A DNA stretch of 64,000 nt from Sphingomonas phyllosphaerae (GCA_036946405.1 JAQIJC010000001.1:57501-121500), one strand, 5' to 3'. Positions 17,919-26,970 are shown, numbered from the stretch's first letter. Translations and numbers: made by a program. The notes: generated by a model not told the origin, from the letters alone.

Positions 17919-18405
17919 GATTCAGCTGCCTGCGGACCGCCTCGTTGGCGGCGTCCGTGGGGACCGCGACGCCCGACAGGCGCTGCACCAGCTCCTGCGC
18001 GGCTTCGGTCGCGATCGTCTGTACGTTGACCATCGCCGCCGCCTTGGCATTGCCGATGGCGACGTCGTGATGCGCGATACGCTCGGCCAGATCGGCGTCG
18101 GCGCTGCGCAATTGCGCTTCGGCGGCAGCTTGGGCCTTCGCCTTGGCGGCGGCAACCTCGGCCTGCGCCGCCGCACGCGCGGCATCCATGTCGGCGTTCC
18201 ACGCCGCTTCGGTCCGATCGGCCTCGACCCGTGCCGCCTCGGCGGTGGCAAGGTCCTGCGCGATCTGCGATTCACGCAAGTCCATCACACCTTGAACCCG
18301 CGGCACCATCACCTTGCCGATCCCGAAATACAGGATGCCGAAGGTGATGAGCAGCCAGAAGAGCTGCGAGGCATAGGTGGCGGCGATCTGACTGATTTGG
18401 GGCAT
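17911..18405 (-). CDS. F0F1 ATP synthase subunit b'
   Basis: A 164-residue second b-type subunit. An N-terminal membrane helix (SQLFWLLITFGILYFGIGKV) is followed by MVPRVQGVMDLRESQIAQDL and a long alanine/glutamate helix, the usual b' arrangement. It pairs with the downstream b subunit to form a heterodimeric stator stalk. It is separated from atpE by 60 bp containing a GC-rich hairpin. Confidence 0.92.
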   Translation of the reverse strand: MPQISQIAATYASQLFWLLITFGILYFGIGKVMVPRVQGVMDLRESQIAQDLATAEAARVEADRTEAAWNADMDAARAAAQAEVAAAKAKAQAAAEAQLRSADADLAERIAHHDVAIGNAKAAAMVNVQTIATEAAQELVQRLSGVAVPTDAANEAVRRQLNHG

Positions 18406-18425
18406 GGTGTCCGCTTTCCCAGGTC

Positions 18426-18450
18426 AGCCCCGCCCGGTGCGGACGGGGCC
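18426..18450 (-). other. Intercistronic hairpin downstream of atpE
   Basis: AGCCCCGCC and GGaCGGGGC can pair around a short loop between atpE and atpF'. No U-tract follows, so this is more likely an mRNA-stabilising or partial attenuation hairpin. The c subunit is needed in about ten-fold excess over b chains, so a barrier here makes sense, but this is inference. Confidence 0.45.
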
Positions 18451-18465
18451 ATATCGTCGGCGTGA

Positions 18466-18693
18466 TTACGCGACGAACACCAGGATGATCATCGTCACGA
18501 AGGCGAGCAGGCCCAGAAGCTCGGCACCGGCGAAGCCGATGAACAGGCGGCCCTGCTGACCGTCGGCAGCGCCCGGGTTGCGCAGCGCGCCCTCGAGGAA
18601 GGCGGCGAAGACGTTGCCCACGCCCAGCGCGGCAATGCCCATGCCGATTGCAGCGAGACCGGCGCCGAGCAGCTTTGCGGCGTTTGCGTCCAT
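18466..18693 (-). CDS. atpE: F0F1 ATP synthase subunit c
   Basis: A 75-residue hairpin membrane protein forming the rotor ring. The first helix is glycine-rich (GAGLAAIGMGIAALGVG), the polar loop has RNPGAADGQQGRL, and the second helix carries the ion-binding glutamate in GFAGAELLGLLAF (E58). Start ATG 18693 has GGGAG about nine bases upstream. The same bases also form part of a long overlapping frame that makes no sensible protein. Confidence 0.95.
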   Translation of the reverse strand: MDANAAKLLGAGLAAIGMGIAALGVGNVFAAFLEGALRNPGAADGQQGRLFIGFAGAELLGLLAFVTMIILVFVA

Positions 18694-18734
18694 GATAATA
18701 ACTCCCGTTGAAACTTCGTGGTGGAAGGAAAAAC

Positions 18735-19523
18735 TCAGTGAAGGTTGACCGCGTCGTTCAGATAGACGCTGGTCAGCAACGCGAAAACATAGGCCTGAAT
18801 CGCCGCGACGAGCAGCTCCAGCAGCGTGATGCCGATCATCAGCACGAAGCTGGGCAGCGACACGATCGCCATATAGCCCGGCCCGAGATTGATGCCGTTG
18901 ATCACGAAGGCCGCCAGCACCTTGAGCAGGATGTGCCCCGCGGTCATCGCGACGAACAGTCGCAGCCCCAGCGAGAACGGACGGACGAGGAAGCTCAGCA
19001 GCTCGACGACGAAGATCAGCGGGATCATCGGCAGCGGCGTGCCGTGCGGCACGAACAGGCTGAAGAAGTGGAAGCCGTGCTTGCCGAAGCCGACGATCAG
19101 CACGATCGAGAAGCTGATGATCGCCAGCACGCCGGTGACGGTCAGGTGACTGGTGATCGTGAACGGGTGCCAGCCCGGCACGATGCCGACCGGCATCAGG
19201 CCCAGCACGTTGGCGAACAGGATGAACATGAACAGCGAGAAGACGTAGGGGACGAAGCGCTTGCCCTCCGGCCCGACGTTCGAGACCAGCATGTTCTGGA
19301 CGAAGCCGGTGAACCCCTCCACCGCAGCCTGCCAGCGGCCGGGCACCAGCTCGCGCTTCATCCCGCCGAGCATGAACAGCCACAACGCGACCAGCGTGAT
19401 GACCATCCACAGCGCCGAATTGGTGAACGACAGATCATAGCCGCCCACGATCCAGGGCCGACCGAGCACGGGCTCGATCAGGAACTGGTGCATCGGATCG
19501 ATCTTGCCGCCTTCTGCCGCCAC
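18735..19523 (-). CDS. atpB: F0F1 ATP synthase subunit a
   Basis: The membrane stator subunit that forms the two proton half-channels. The essential arginine is in LLSFLVRPFSLGLRLFVAMTAGH, and the C-terminal LLELLVAAIQAYVFALLTSVYL is typical. GTG 19523 is chosen because it gives VAAEGGKIDPMHQF, the usual beginning in related bacteria (262 residues). A TTG at 19553 would add ten residues and overlap the atpI stop, and cannot be excluded. Confidence 0.93.
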   Translation of the reverse strand: MAAEGGKIDPMHQFLIEPVLGRPWIVGGYDLSFTNSALWMVITLVALWLFMLGGMKRELVPGRWQAAVEGFTGFVQNMLVSNVGPEGKRFVPYVFSLFMFILFANVLGLMPVGIVPGWHPFTITSHLTVTGVLAIISFSIVLIVGFGKHGFHFFSLFVPHGTPLPMIPLIFVVELLSFLVRPFSLGLRLFVAMTAGHILLKVLAAFVINGINLGPGYMAIVSLPSFVLMIGITLLELLVAAIQAYVFALLTSVYLNDAVNLH

Positions 19524-19549
19524 TGCGAGGTTCCCGTTTACCACATACG

Positions 19550-19882
19550 TCAAGCGCCCGGATCACCCGGACGCTTGCTCGTCAACCGAATGATTTGCCT
19601 GAACGCCACCGCGATCCCGAGGAACAGCATGACGATCAGTCCCCAGGGCGCGGTGCCGAACCAGCGGTCGATACACCAGCCGATCAGCGCCGATCCGACG
19701 AGACTTCCGATCAGGGCGGCGAGCACGCGATTGCCGAGCGAATACCCTGCATCCGCATCGTCACGTACCGTTCCCTGCCGAATCGCTTCGTCCCGGCGCG
19801 CCTGTTCCAGTCGACGATCGAGCTGGGTCAGGCGCGGGTCGTCCGCGTCGTGGAAATCCCGTCCGGAACCGTTCTCCGCCAC
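19550..19882 (-). CDS. atpI: ATP synthase accessory protein AtpI
   Basis: A 110-residue protein with a charged N-terminus, two membrane helices (LAALIGSLVGSALIGWCIDRW, then WGLIVMLFLGIAVAFRQII) and a short basic tail. This is the AtpI/AtpZ type that helps c-ring assembly. GTG 19882 is preferred because GAGGGTGG lies just upstream; the frame continues to 19933 but without a convincing ribosome site. It is the first gene of the F0 operon atpI-atpB-atpE-atpF'-atpF. The F1 genes are not in this window. Confidence 0.85.
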   Translation of the reverse strand: MAENGSGRDFHDADDPRLTQLDRRLEQARRDEAIRQGTVRDDADAGYSLGNRVLAALIGSLVGSALIGWCIDRWFGTAPWGLIVMLFLGIAVAFRQIIRLTSKRPGDPGA

Positions 19883-20030
19883 GCAGCCACCCTCACCCTG
19901 GTTTTTTCTCGCCGGGGACACGGATGCGCGCAAGCGGCGAGCAGCCCCGCCAAGGCCCGGCCCGGTTAGACGGGGGGTTAAGGGGTGTCAACCGTTGCGA
20001 AGCACCGGGGGTTGGTCGAGGCCACCATCC

Positions 20031-20165
20031 CCGTCGCTCCTGCGCAGGCAGGAGCCTATGACTGTGCCGTGCCGTGAGACATTTGACCCAAGGAGCGCGG
20101 CGTATGTGTCAGTCCTGAGCGCAGGACGACACAGACATGGGCCCCTGCCTACGCAGGGGCGACGG
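20031..20165. repeat. Family D palindromic repeat
   Basis: CCGTCGCTCCTGCGCAGGCA and TGCCTACGCAGGGGCGACGG form the ends; TGTGTCAGTCCT, and AGGACGACACA, pair imperfectly inside. It lies between the atpI start region and the ydbL stop codon. Confidence 0.8.
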
Positions 20166-20167
20166 CA

Positions 20168-20545
20168 TTACACGCAGCGCGGGTCGCGTTGCGGGGCGCT
20201 GGCGCCGCGCGTCTCCCACTCGCCACCCGGCGTGCGATACTTCTCGCCCGGCTTGGTCTGCGCGATCAGGTTGCAGCCGCTGGTGAAGGCGAGCTGCTCG
20301 ACGGTCGCGCCCGACGCCTGCGCCTTTTGCGTGTACGCCGCCTTGCGCTGGATGTTGATGTTGCTGACCAGCGCGCGCAGCGACGCCGATCCGCTGCCGA
20401 CCACGCCGAGATAACCGTCGGGCTGTTCGCCGACCTCGCCGGCCGCGCGCGCGGCGGCATAGGCGGGATCGCGCTGCGCCCAGGCGGCGACCGGCACCGC
20501 GACCGCGGCCAATGCGGCGATCAGGACAAGGCTCTTCATACGCAT
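20168..20545 (-). CDS. ydbL: YdbL family protein (DUF1318)
   Basis: A 125-residue periplasmic protein with signal peptide MKSLVLIAALAAVAVPVAAWA. The mature part fits the YdbL/DUF1318 family: GEQPDGYLGVVG, then SNINIQRKAAYTQKA and a C-terminal segment with two cysteines. In E. coli, YdbL modulates the YdbH-YnbE complex. Here it is the third gene of the same set, three bases downstream of ynbE. Confidence 0.85.
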   Translation of the reverse strand: MRMKSLVLIAALAAVAVPVAAWAQRDPAYAAARAAGEVGEQPDGYLGVVGSGSASLRALVSNINIQRKAAYTQKAQASGATVEQLAFTSGCNLIAQTKPGEKYRTPGGEWETRGASAPQRDPRCV

Positions 20546-20548
20546 GGC

Positions 20549-20764
20549 TTAGAAAATCCCCGGATTTTGCTGGATCAACGACTTGGCGTCATTGTCGAGA
20601 CGGTACACCACTTCCTGCGTCACATTGATGTTGAGGTTGATCTGGATCGGCTTGTCGGGCGCGGAAATGTTCACGCATCCCCCAAGGCCGCCGGTCAGCG
20701 TCAGCATCGCCATCAAGGCATAGGTCGTGGGGCGCATCGCGTTCGTCAATCCTGTTGCGGTCAT
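20549..20764 (-). CDS. ynbE: YnbE family outer membrane lipoprotein
   Basis: A 71-residue lipoprotein. The lipobox LGGC gives a cysteine at residue 30. The mature chain contains the YnbE core IQINLNINVTQEVVYRLDNDAKSLIQ. In E. coli, YnbE partners the AsmA-like protein YdbH, extending its beta-structure to the outer membrane. Start ATG 20764 overlaps the ydbH stop as ATGA. Confidence 0.88.
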   Translation of the reverse strand: MTATGLTNAMRPTTYALMAMLTLTGGLGGCVNISAPDKPIQINLNINVTQEVVYRLDNDAKSLIQQNPGIF

Positions 20765-23700
20765 GGCACCTTCTCGCTTGCGGGCGGCTGAACGCCCGTC
20801 TTCCGGTTCTGCTCGTCGATCAAGGCCTGCAGGTTGCGCTTCACCAGCCGCTGCGGGTCGTAGAAGCTCGCTGCCGAATCGATCAGTCCGCGGAACGGCG
20901 CGCGAATCGTGATGTTGAAGCGGATCGGCAGACGGGTCAGGCGGCGGAGCAGGAAATTGCTCTTCGCGCCCGCGCCCTGCTTGATCCCCGTGAAGCTGAC
21001 GCCGGTCACCATCTCGCCCGCCAGCGGCCCGTTCATCTGCACGTCGAGGCTGCGATAGGTCAGCGAGCGCAGCGACTGGAAGGCGAGATTGCCCCAGAAG
21101 CCGAGATCCTTCTCGGTCAGCTCGCCCAGATAGGCGATCGACCCGCCGCCCTCGCGCGCGGTCAGGCGTCCGTCCGCGATCCGCCCGCCCTGCTCGTCGA
21201 AGATCATCGGCAGCACGCCGTCGAAGGTGCCGGTAGCGTTGAGGTTCGAGAAGTCGAACTGTTGCAGGAACTTGCCGGCATCCATCCCGCCGACGCGGAA
21301 GGTCATCCGCCGCTCGGCGTCCGATCCGAAATCAAGCGTGGTCAGATCGAGCGTCAGCGTGCCGCCCGCGAACGGCCAGTGCGCGGTTTCGACCTGCACC
21401 TTCAGGTCCGGGAGCAGCCGATACACGATCCGGCCATCGGTGACCGCGATGCCGGGATTGATCGAGGTGACCGTCGCGACCTGATCGGGGGCGCTGACCA
21501 GCCCGAGCAGATCGGTGAAGCGGAGCGTCCCGGCCAGCCCGGTCACGGGGCCGAAGGCGGCGGCGAGGTTCATTGCGTCGGTCGAAAAGGTGCCCGTGCT
21601 GTCCACCCCTTGTGGCGTCCAGCGGATCTCGCCCTGCCCGCGCACCGTCCCCGCGACGTCGGCGATCACACCGAAGGTAAGGCGCGTGAGCAGCTCGGGC
21701 TGGAAGCCCTTGGCGAAGGTGATGCCCGGTACCGTCAGCGTTGCTTCGCCGCTGCCGCTCGACAGCCGGTGATCGATCGCCAGCTGTGCGACCGGCGTGC
21801 CGGTGGTCGGTTCGACCAGCCGGCCGGTCGCGTGAATCGTTCCGCCGTCGAGCACGAAGGCGATATCGCGCGCCGTCATCGGCTGGAAACGCGGCGCCGC
21901 AGCGGTGTCCGCGACGCGCAGCGCGCCGTCCAGCACCAGCCGGCGGCCATCGAACCGCCAGTGGCCGTCGCCCGCGCTCATCAGCAGCGGCACCGTCCCG
22001 ATCTGCCCGCCGCCACCGGCGAACGTGCCCTGCGCGCCGCCGCCGTTGACCTGCCCGGCGAGCCGCGTCGCCGCGATGCGCGTGGTGCCGATCGTGGTCG
22101 CGACATCGCTCAGCACGAAGTCGCGATCGGCGAGCGCCAGCGTCGCGCCACCGGTGTCGAGCCGGAACGCCGATCCGCCCAGCGTTCCGGCGAGCCGCGT
22201 CGCGCCCAGCCGCGCCCCGCCGCGGACGCCGCCGTCGGCGACCTCGACCAGCGCTGTGCCCGTTGGGCAAAGTCGCAGCGCGCCGTTCGCGAGCATCAGG
22301 CTGGAGACCGTCAGCCGCTCGAACCCGACCGGGGTGCAATCGCGATTGACGGTCAGCCGTCCGCGCCGATCCCACAGCGCGGCGACTGGAACGCGCAACC
22401 GCTCGACACGCCCGCCGGCCAGAGGCCCGCTGAGCGTCGCCTCGGTCGTGACGCGCGTCGCCCCCCGCCCGCCCGTCTGGAATTGCACCGGCGTCAGCGT
22501 CAACGCCGCACCGTCGCGGGCATAGGGCGCGAGTTGCGCCGTCCCGCTGATCGCCGCACCGGGCGCGTCCTGCGCAAGACGAACCGTCGCAGTCGGAAGC
22601 CCACCGCCGCCGAGCGTCAGTCGGCCGGCCGCTTGTATCCCCGCCGGGTGCCCGATCGTCACCGCACCATCGTCGAGTGTGGCATGTGCACCGCTGGTCG
22701 CGGTCATCGTCGCCCGCTCGATGGTCAGCAAGGTGCGGTCACCGGTCGCCAGTGCCAGTTCGGCCGCGACCTGCATGTCGCGGCTCGCGCGTGCCGCATC
22801 GCGCGCCGCGCCTGCCAGCAGCGGTGCGACCGGCAGCCCCGCCGCGCCATCGCCAAGCGTGACGATCCGGCGCTGCGCTGCGGCGGCGAGCGCGACGTGT
22901 TGCGCGACGAGCCGCCCTGCGAGCGTCGCACGACCGTTCGCCAGCCGCCATTGCCCTTGCCAGTCGGTGGCGCCGCTGGTCACCGCCGCGGTTCGCACCC
23001 CGTCCACCATCGCAGTCGCGAGGCCGGTCGTGCGGTCGGCATCGCCGCGGAAGCGCGTCGCCAGATTGACGTTACGGAGCGTCGCCGCCGCGGTCTGCAC
23101 GCGCGCTGCCGTCACTTGCGTCCGCCCGAACCAGCGATCGAAGTGCGGCGACAGGCCGAGATCGAGATCGCCGGCGATCGCCTGTGCCGTCATGCCGTCG
23201 CACGCGACCGCCGCTGCGCGCGCCGGCCCGGCGATACGCGGCGCGGTCGCGGTCACGCGCAGCGCCATATCGGCCTGTAGCGCACCGACCTGGCATCCCG
23301 CGACCGTCAGCTGCGGCGCGTGCGCCGCCAGCCGCCCGCGGAACCCGTCGTTGAGCCGCCCGCGCCCGCTCAGCCGCAGCGCCGCAGCGCCGTAAGGCGT
23401 GTCGAGCGCGATCCGGGCGTCGGCGACATCGACGTCCAGGGCGGGCAACGTCACGGGTCCGCCCGAGGATTTCGGCAGTAGTCGATCGATCACGCCCAGC
23501 GACAGCGTGCCGTCGCGCAGCCGCGCCGCCACGCGCACCTGCCCTGCGCGCACCGCCACCAGCTTCGGTCCGGACAATGTCAGGTCGGTCTGCGTCTCAA
23601 CCCAGTCGGCGACCAGATCGGGGCGAGCCGGATCGCCGATCACGACATCGGTCAGACGTTGCCGCCCCAGCCCCAGATCGGCGATGTGATAGCGCGCGGG

Positions 23701-23832
23701 CACGCCCTTGGCCGCCAGTTCCTTGTCGATCACCCGCGTCGCGATCGGCACGCGCGACAGCCACAGCCCACCGCCGGCGGCGAGCGCCAGTACCGAAACC
23801 GCCACCGCCATGCGCCGGCCCGCGTCGCTCAC
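20761..23832 (-). CDS. ydbH: YdbH family AsmA-like intermembrane lipid transport protein
   Basis: A 1023-residue protein with one N-terminal membrane helix (VAVSVLALAAGGGLWL) and a very long, repetitive beta-rich periplasmic part, the pattern of AsmA-like bridge proteins. The last 300 residues, including YLGELTEKDLGFWGNLAFQ and LPIRFNITIRAPFRGLIDSAASFYDP, match the YdbH C-terminal domain. In E. coli, YhdP, TamB and YdbH share the job of moving phospholipids to the outer membrane. Gene order ydbH-ynbE-ydbL is conserved here with 4-bp and 3-bp junctions, which supports the assignment. Confidence 0.85.
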   Translation of the reverse strand: MSDAGRRMAVAVSVLALAAGGGLWLSRVPIATRVIDKELAAKGVPARYHIADLGLGRQRLTDVVIGDPARPDLVADWVETQTDLTLSGPKLVAVRAGQVRVAARLRDGTLSLGVIDRLLPKSSGGPVTLPALDVDVADARIALDTPYGAAALRLSGRGRLNDGFRGRLAAHAPQLTVAGCQVGALQADMALRVTATAPRIAGPARAAAVACDGMTAQAIAGDLDLGLSPHFDRWFGRTQVTAARVQTAAATLRNVNLATRFRGDADRTTGLATAMVDGVRTAAVTSGATDWQGQWRLANGRATLAGRLVAQHVALAAAAQRRIVTLGDGAAGLPVAPLLAGAARDAARASRDMQVAAELALATGDRTLLTIERATMTATSGAHATLDDGAVTIGHPAGIQAAGRLTLGGGGLPTATVRLAQDAPGAAISGTAQLAPYARDGAALTLTPVQFQTGGRGATRVTTEATLSGPLAGGRVERLRVPVAALWDRRGRLTVNRDCTPVGFERLTVSSLMLANGALRLCPTGTALVEVADGGVRGGARLGATRLAGTLGGSAFRLDTGGATLALADRDFVLSDVATTIGTTRIAATRLAGQVNGGGAQGTFAGGGGQIGTVPLLMSAGDGHWRFDGRRLVLDGALRVADTAAAPRFQPMTARDIAFVLDGGTIHATGRLVEPTTGTPVAQLAIDHRLSSGSGEATLTVPGITFAKGFQPELLTRLTFGVIADVAGTVRGQGEIRWTPQGVDSTGTFSTDAMNLAAAFGPVTGLAGTLRFTDLLGLVSAPDQVATVTSINPGIAVTDGRIVYRLLPDLKVQVETAHWPFAGGTLTLDLTTLDFGSDAERRMTFRVGGMDAGKFLQQFDFSNLNATGTFDGVLPMIFDEQGGRIADGRLTAREGGGSIAYLGELTEKDLGFWGNLAFQSLRSLTYRSLDVQMNGPLAGEMVTGVSFTGIKQGAGAKSNFLLRRLTRLPIRFNITIRAPFRGLIDSAASFYDPQRLVKRNLQALIDEQNRKTGVQPPASEKVP

Positions 23833-23942
23833 GCGCGCCCTGTCGGTTGCTGGCCTGCCTCGCTCATTATTTCGCCGTCATAGGGCAGCGCGCGCGGGCG
23901 GCGCAATTGCGCGACGCGGCGAACCGACCTAACCGGGCGCGC

Positions 23943-24632
23943 ATGGCCGACGACCAGACGCGCGCGCTGGATGCGAAAGGGCACCGCGCCCGGCTGCGTG
24001 CGCGGTTGCTCGCCGATCCCGACGGATTGCTCGACCACGAGTTGCTGGAATATTTGCTCGCCCTGGCGATTCCGCGACAGGATACGAAACCGCTGGCCAA
24101 GGAATTGCTGCGCGAGTTCGGGGGCTTGCCGGGCGTGTTCGCCGCCGAGGCCGCCGCCCTCGCGCGCGTTTCCGGCATGGGCGATACGAGCGCCGCAGCG
24201 GTTCGCATCGCGCACGCCACCGCGATCCGGCTGGTGCGTGCGCGTGCGCGGGAGGCGCCGGTCCTGTCGAACTGGCAGGCGCTGTCCGATTATCTTCATG
24301 CCGATATGGCGCACGACATGGTCGAACGGTTCCGCGTGCTGCATCTAAATACGCGCAACATGCTCGTCCGCGACGAGGTGATGGCGCGCGGCACGATCGA
24401 CGAGGCGGCGGTGCACGTTCGCGAGGTCATCAAGCGCGCGCTCGATTTCGGATCGGCGGCGCTGATCCTCGTCCACAACCACCCGTCGGGCGATCCGTCA
24501 CCGAGCCGCGCGGATATCGATATCACCCGCGCGATCGTCGCGGCAGGGAAGCCACTCAACATCGCGGTCCACGATCATCTGATCGTCGGGCGCAACGGAC
24601 AGGTCAGTCTACGCGCCAAGGGGTTGATCTGA
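23943..24632 (+). CDS. radC: RadC family protein (JAB/MPN domain)
   Basis: A 229-residue protein: an N-terminal helical and helix-hairpin-helix region (ELLEYLLALAIPRQDTKPLAKELL, then ARVSGMGDTSAAAVR), and a C-terminal JAB domain. The metal signature HNHPSGDPSPSRAD near residue 178 is complete, with the upstream glutamate in RDEVMARGTIDEA. Despite the name, RadC has no proven repair role. The gene diverges from ydbH across a 110-bp gap and is convergent with the phzF-like gene (three bases between stops). Confidence 0.92.
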   Translation: MADDQTRALDAKGHRARLRARLLADPDGLLDHELLEYLLALAIPRQDTKPLAKELLREFGGLPGVFAAEAAALARVSGMGDTSAAAVRIAHATAIRLVRARAREAPVLSNWQALSDYLHADMAHDMVERFRVLHLNTRNMLVRDEVMARGTIDEAAVHVREVIKRALDFGSAALILVHNHPSGDPSPSRADIDITRAIVAAGKPLNIAVHDHLIVGRNGQVSLRAKGLI

Positions 24633-24635
24633 CGA

Positions 24636-25430
24636 TCAGGGCAGCAGGAACGTGCCTTCGATGATCGTGATGCAGCTGCCGCTGAGCACCACCCGCTCAC
24701 CGTCGAGGCGGCAACCGAGCCGTCCGCCCCGTGCGCTGGCCTGATAGGCCGAAAAACGATCGCGCCCGAGCCGCTCCGCCCAATAGGGCACCACGACCGC
24801 ATGGGCACCGCCGGTGACGGGATCTTCGGGGATTCCGAACGCCGGGGTGAAGGCGCGGCTGACGATATCGCTGGTGGCCCCGCGGGCGGTGACGATCACC
24901 AGCAGACGGCCCTGCGCGGCGAGCGCGGCCTGATCGGGCGCGCAGGCACGAACGGCCGCCTCGTCCGCGAGCACGACGACCGCATAGCCGCCGTCATGCC
25001 ACAAGGTTTCGACCGCCTCGACGTGCAGCGCCGCGACGATCGCGGGCAGATCCCGTGGTGTCGGGCGAAGCGCCGGCAGCGACAGCGCATATCCCGCGCC
25101 ATCGCGGGTTACCTCCAAGATGCCCGATTGGCGCGTACGGAACCGCACCGACGGTCGATCGGTGTCGGACGTCAGCACGACATGCCCGGCGGCAAGCGTT
25201 GCATGGCCACACAGCGCGATTTCGGCAGCGGGCGTGAACCAGCGCAATTCGTACGCCGCCGTGCCGCCGTCGTCCGGCACCAGAAAGGCCGTCTCCGACA
25301 GGTTGTTCTCCTGCGCGATCCGCAACAACGTCGCATCGTCGAGCCATGTCGACAATGGCATCACCGCCGCCGGATTGCCGCCGAACGCCTGTTCGGCGAA
25401 GGCATCGACCTGCGTGAACGGTATGCGCAT
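24636..25430 (-). CDS. PhzF family isomerase-like protein
   Basis: A 264-residue protein with the two-lobed diaminopimelate-epimerase-like fold of the PhzF family. VDAFAEQAFGGNPAAVM at the start is diagnostic, the presumed catalytic glutamate is E46 in ENNLSETAFL, and ALCGHATLAAGHV and EDPVTGGAHA mark the two halves. It lies 50 bp downstream of the CDF transporter gene on the same strand, and may be co-transcribed with pdxH and that gene. Most PhzF-like proteins outside phenazine clusters have no known substrate. Confidence 0.87.
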   Translation of the reverse strand: MRIPFTQVDAFAEQAFGGNPAAVMPLSTWLDDATLLRIAQENNLSETAFLVPDDGGTAAYELRWFTPAAEIALCGHATLAAGHVVLTSDTDRPSVRFRTRQSGILEVTRDGAGYALSLPALRPTPRDLPAIVAALHVEAVETLWHDGGYAVVVLADEAAVRACAPDQAALAAQGRLLVIVTARGATSDIVSRAFTPAFGIPEDPVTGGAHAVVVPYWAERLGRDRFSAYQASARGGRLGCRLDGERVVLSGSCITIIEGTFLLP

Positions 25431-25444
25431 CGTCAGCGGGCTTT

Positions 25445-26392
25445 CTACAGGCGCTTCGAGAACCAGTGCGGGGTGACGTCCGCCTCGACCAACGGATTGT
25501 CGGTATCGACATGCCCCTCCGGATCGAGGTGGATCAGCGTTTCGACGCGGGGGAAGGTGTCGCGCAGCGCGCGTTCGACGCGCTCGACGATGTCATGCGC
25601 GGAGCGGACCGACAGGTCGGCGTCGACCTCCATGTGGAATTGCGCGAAATCGTGACTGCCCGCGCGGCGCGTACGGAAATCGTGGATGCCGCGGATGCCG
25701 GGCTGGCGCGCAGCGACCTCCATGAAGGCGGCACGCTGCGCCTCCGGCCATTCCTTGTCCATGAGCATGTCGATCGCCTGGCTCGACGCCTGAAAGGCGC
25801 CCCAGACCAGCCACGCCGCGATCGCGATGCCGAACACCGGGTCGGCGCCCGCGATGCCGACATATTGGTCGAGCACCAGGGCCGCGATCACCGCGACGTT
25901 GAGCAGCATGTCCGATTGATAATGGACATTGTCGGCCATGATCGCGATCGAGCCGGTCTGGCGGATGATGCTGCGCTGATAAGCGAGCAGCGCGAAGGTC
26001 GCGACAATGGCCGCGATCGACACGCCGATCCCCAGTCCCGCATCCTCGTTGGCGACCGGATCGGAGAAGCGCCGGATCGCCTGCACGGCGATTCCGATCG
26101 CCGAGGCGGTGATAAGCACCACCTGAAACAGCGCCGCCAGCGCCTCGGCCTTGCCATGACCGAAACGATGGTCATGGTCGGCAGGCTCGGCGGCGAGCTT
26201 CACGCCGTAGAGGGTGACAAGGCTGGCGAGCAGATCGAGCCCGGTGTCCGCAAGGCTGCCCAGCATCGCGACCGATCCGGTATGCCAGGCGGCATAAGCC
26301 TTCACGATCAACAGCGTACAGGCCATCGCCACGCTCGCCAGCGCGGCGCGCATCGCGAGCGGGATGATGCGGCGGCGTTCGTCGCGGGTCAT
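25445..26392 (-). CDS. Cation diffusion facilitator (FieF-like metal efflux)
   Basis: A 315-residue CDF transporter with six membrane helices and a cytoplasmic C-terminal metal-binding domain. The metal sites are visible as GSLADTGLDLLAS in helix II (D-x3-D), HRFGHGKAEA in the loop and DNVHYQSDMLLN in helix V (H-x3-D). The C-terminal domain has HDFRTRRAGSHDFAQFHMEVD and LIHLDPEGH. Zinc or iron export is likely. ATG 26392 overlaps the pdxH stop as ATGA, indicating coupling; a longer frame upstream only reads through pdxH. Confidence 0.92.
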   Translation of the reverse strand: MTRDERRRIIPLAMRAALASVAMACTLLIVKAYAAWHTGSVAMLGSLADTGLDLLASLVTLYGVKLAAEPADHDHRFGHGKAEALAALFQVVLITASAIGIAVQAIRRFSDPVANEDAGLGIGVSIAAIVATFALLAYQRSIIRQTGSIAIMADNVHYQSDMLLNVAVIAALVLDQYVGIAGADPVFGIAIAAWLVWGAFQASSQAIDMLMDKEWPEAQRAAFMEVAARQPGIRGIHDFRTRRAGSHDFAQFHMEVDADLSVRSAHDIVERVERALRDTFPRVETLIHLDPEGHVDTDNPLVEADVTPHWFSKRL

Positions 26393-26970
26393 GGGAACAG
26401 CAGCCCCTCGCTCCACCCGCCGGACCCGGTCGGGGTGAACACCCGCCGCTCGTGCAGGCGATGCGCGCGGTCGTGCCAGAATTCGAACAGGTCGGGCGTG
26501 ACGCGGTAGCCACCCCAATGCGGCGGCCGCGGCACGTCCCTCCCCTCGAAGCGCGCCTTCATCTCCGCGAACCGCGCCTCGAAGGTCGCGCGATCGTCGA
26601 GCGGTTGCGATTGGTCGGAAGCCCAGGCGCCGAGCTGCGAGTCGCGGCCGCGCGTCGCGAAATAGGCGTCGCTTTCTTCGTCGCTGGCGTGCGTCACCGG
26701 TCCCTCGATCCGGATCTGCCGCCGCAGCGATTTCCAGTGGAAGAGCAACGCCGCCTGCGCATTGTCCGCGAGGTCGCCGGCCTTGCGGCTGCCGCGGTTG
26801 GTATAGAAAACGAATCCTTCCGGCCCGTACCCCTTGAGCAGCACCATCCGCACCGACGGGCGCCCGCGCGCGTCGGCGGTCGCGAGCGCCATCGCATTGG
26901 GGTCGTTCGGCTCGCTATCACGGGCCTCCGCGAACCAGCGGTCGAACAAGGAAAAGGGATCGTCGGCCAT
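26389..26970 (-). CDS. pdxH: Pyridoxamine 5'-phosphate oxidase
   Basis: PdxH oxidises PNP/PMP to PLP using FMN. Family signatures are in order: NAMALATADARGRPSVRMVLLKG, FVFYTNRGSRKAGDLADN, WKSLRRQIRIEGPV, GAWASDQSQPL, and the C-terminal HDRAHRLHER. With ATG 26970 the protein has 193 residues and begins MADDPFSLFDRWFAEA, like relatives. In-frame ATG codons at 26982 and 27009 are possible; none has a clear ribosome site. The upstream region overlaps the divergent parDE promoter. Confidence 0.92.
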   Translation of the reverse strand: MADDPFSLFDRWFAEARDSEPNDPNAMALATADARGRPSVRMVLLKGYGPEGFVFYTNRGSRKAGDLADNAQAALLFHWKSLRRQIRIEGPVTHASDEESDAYFATRGRDSQLGAWASDQSQPLDDRATFEARFAEMKARFEGRDVPRPPHWGGYRVTPDLFEFWHDRAHRLHERRVFTPTGSGGWSEGLLFP

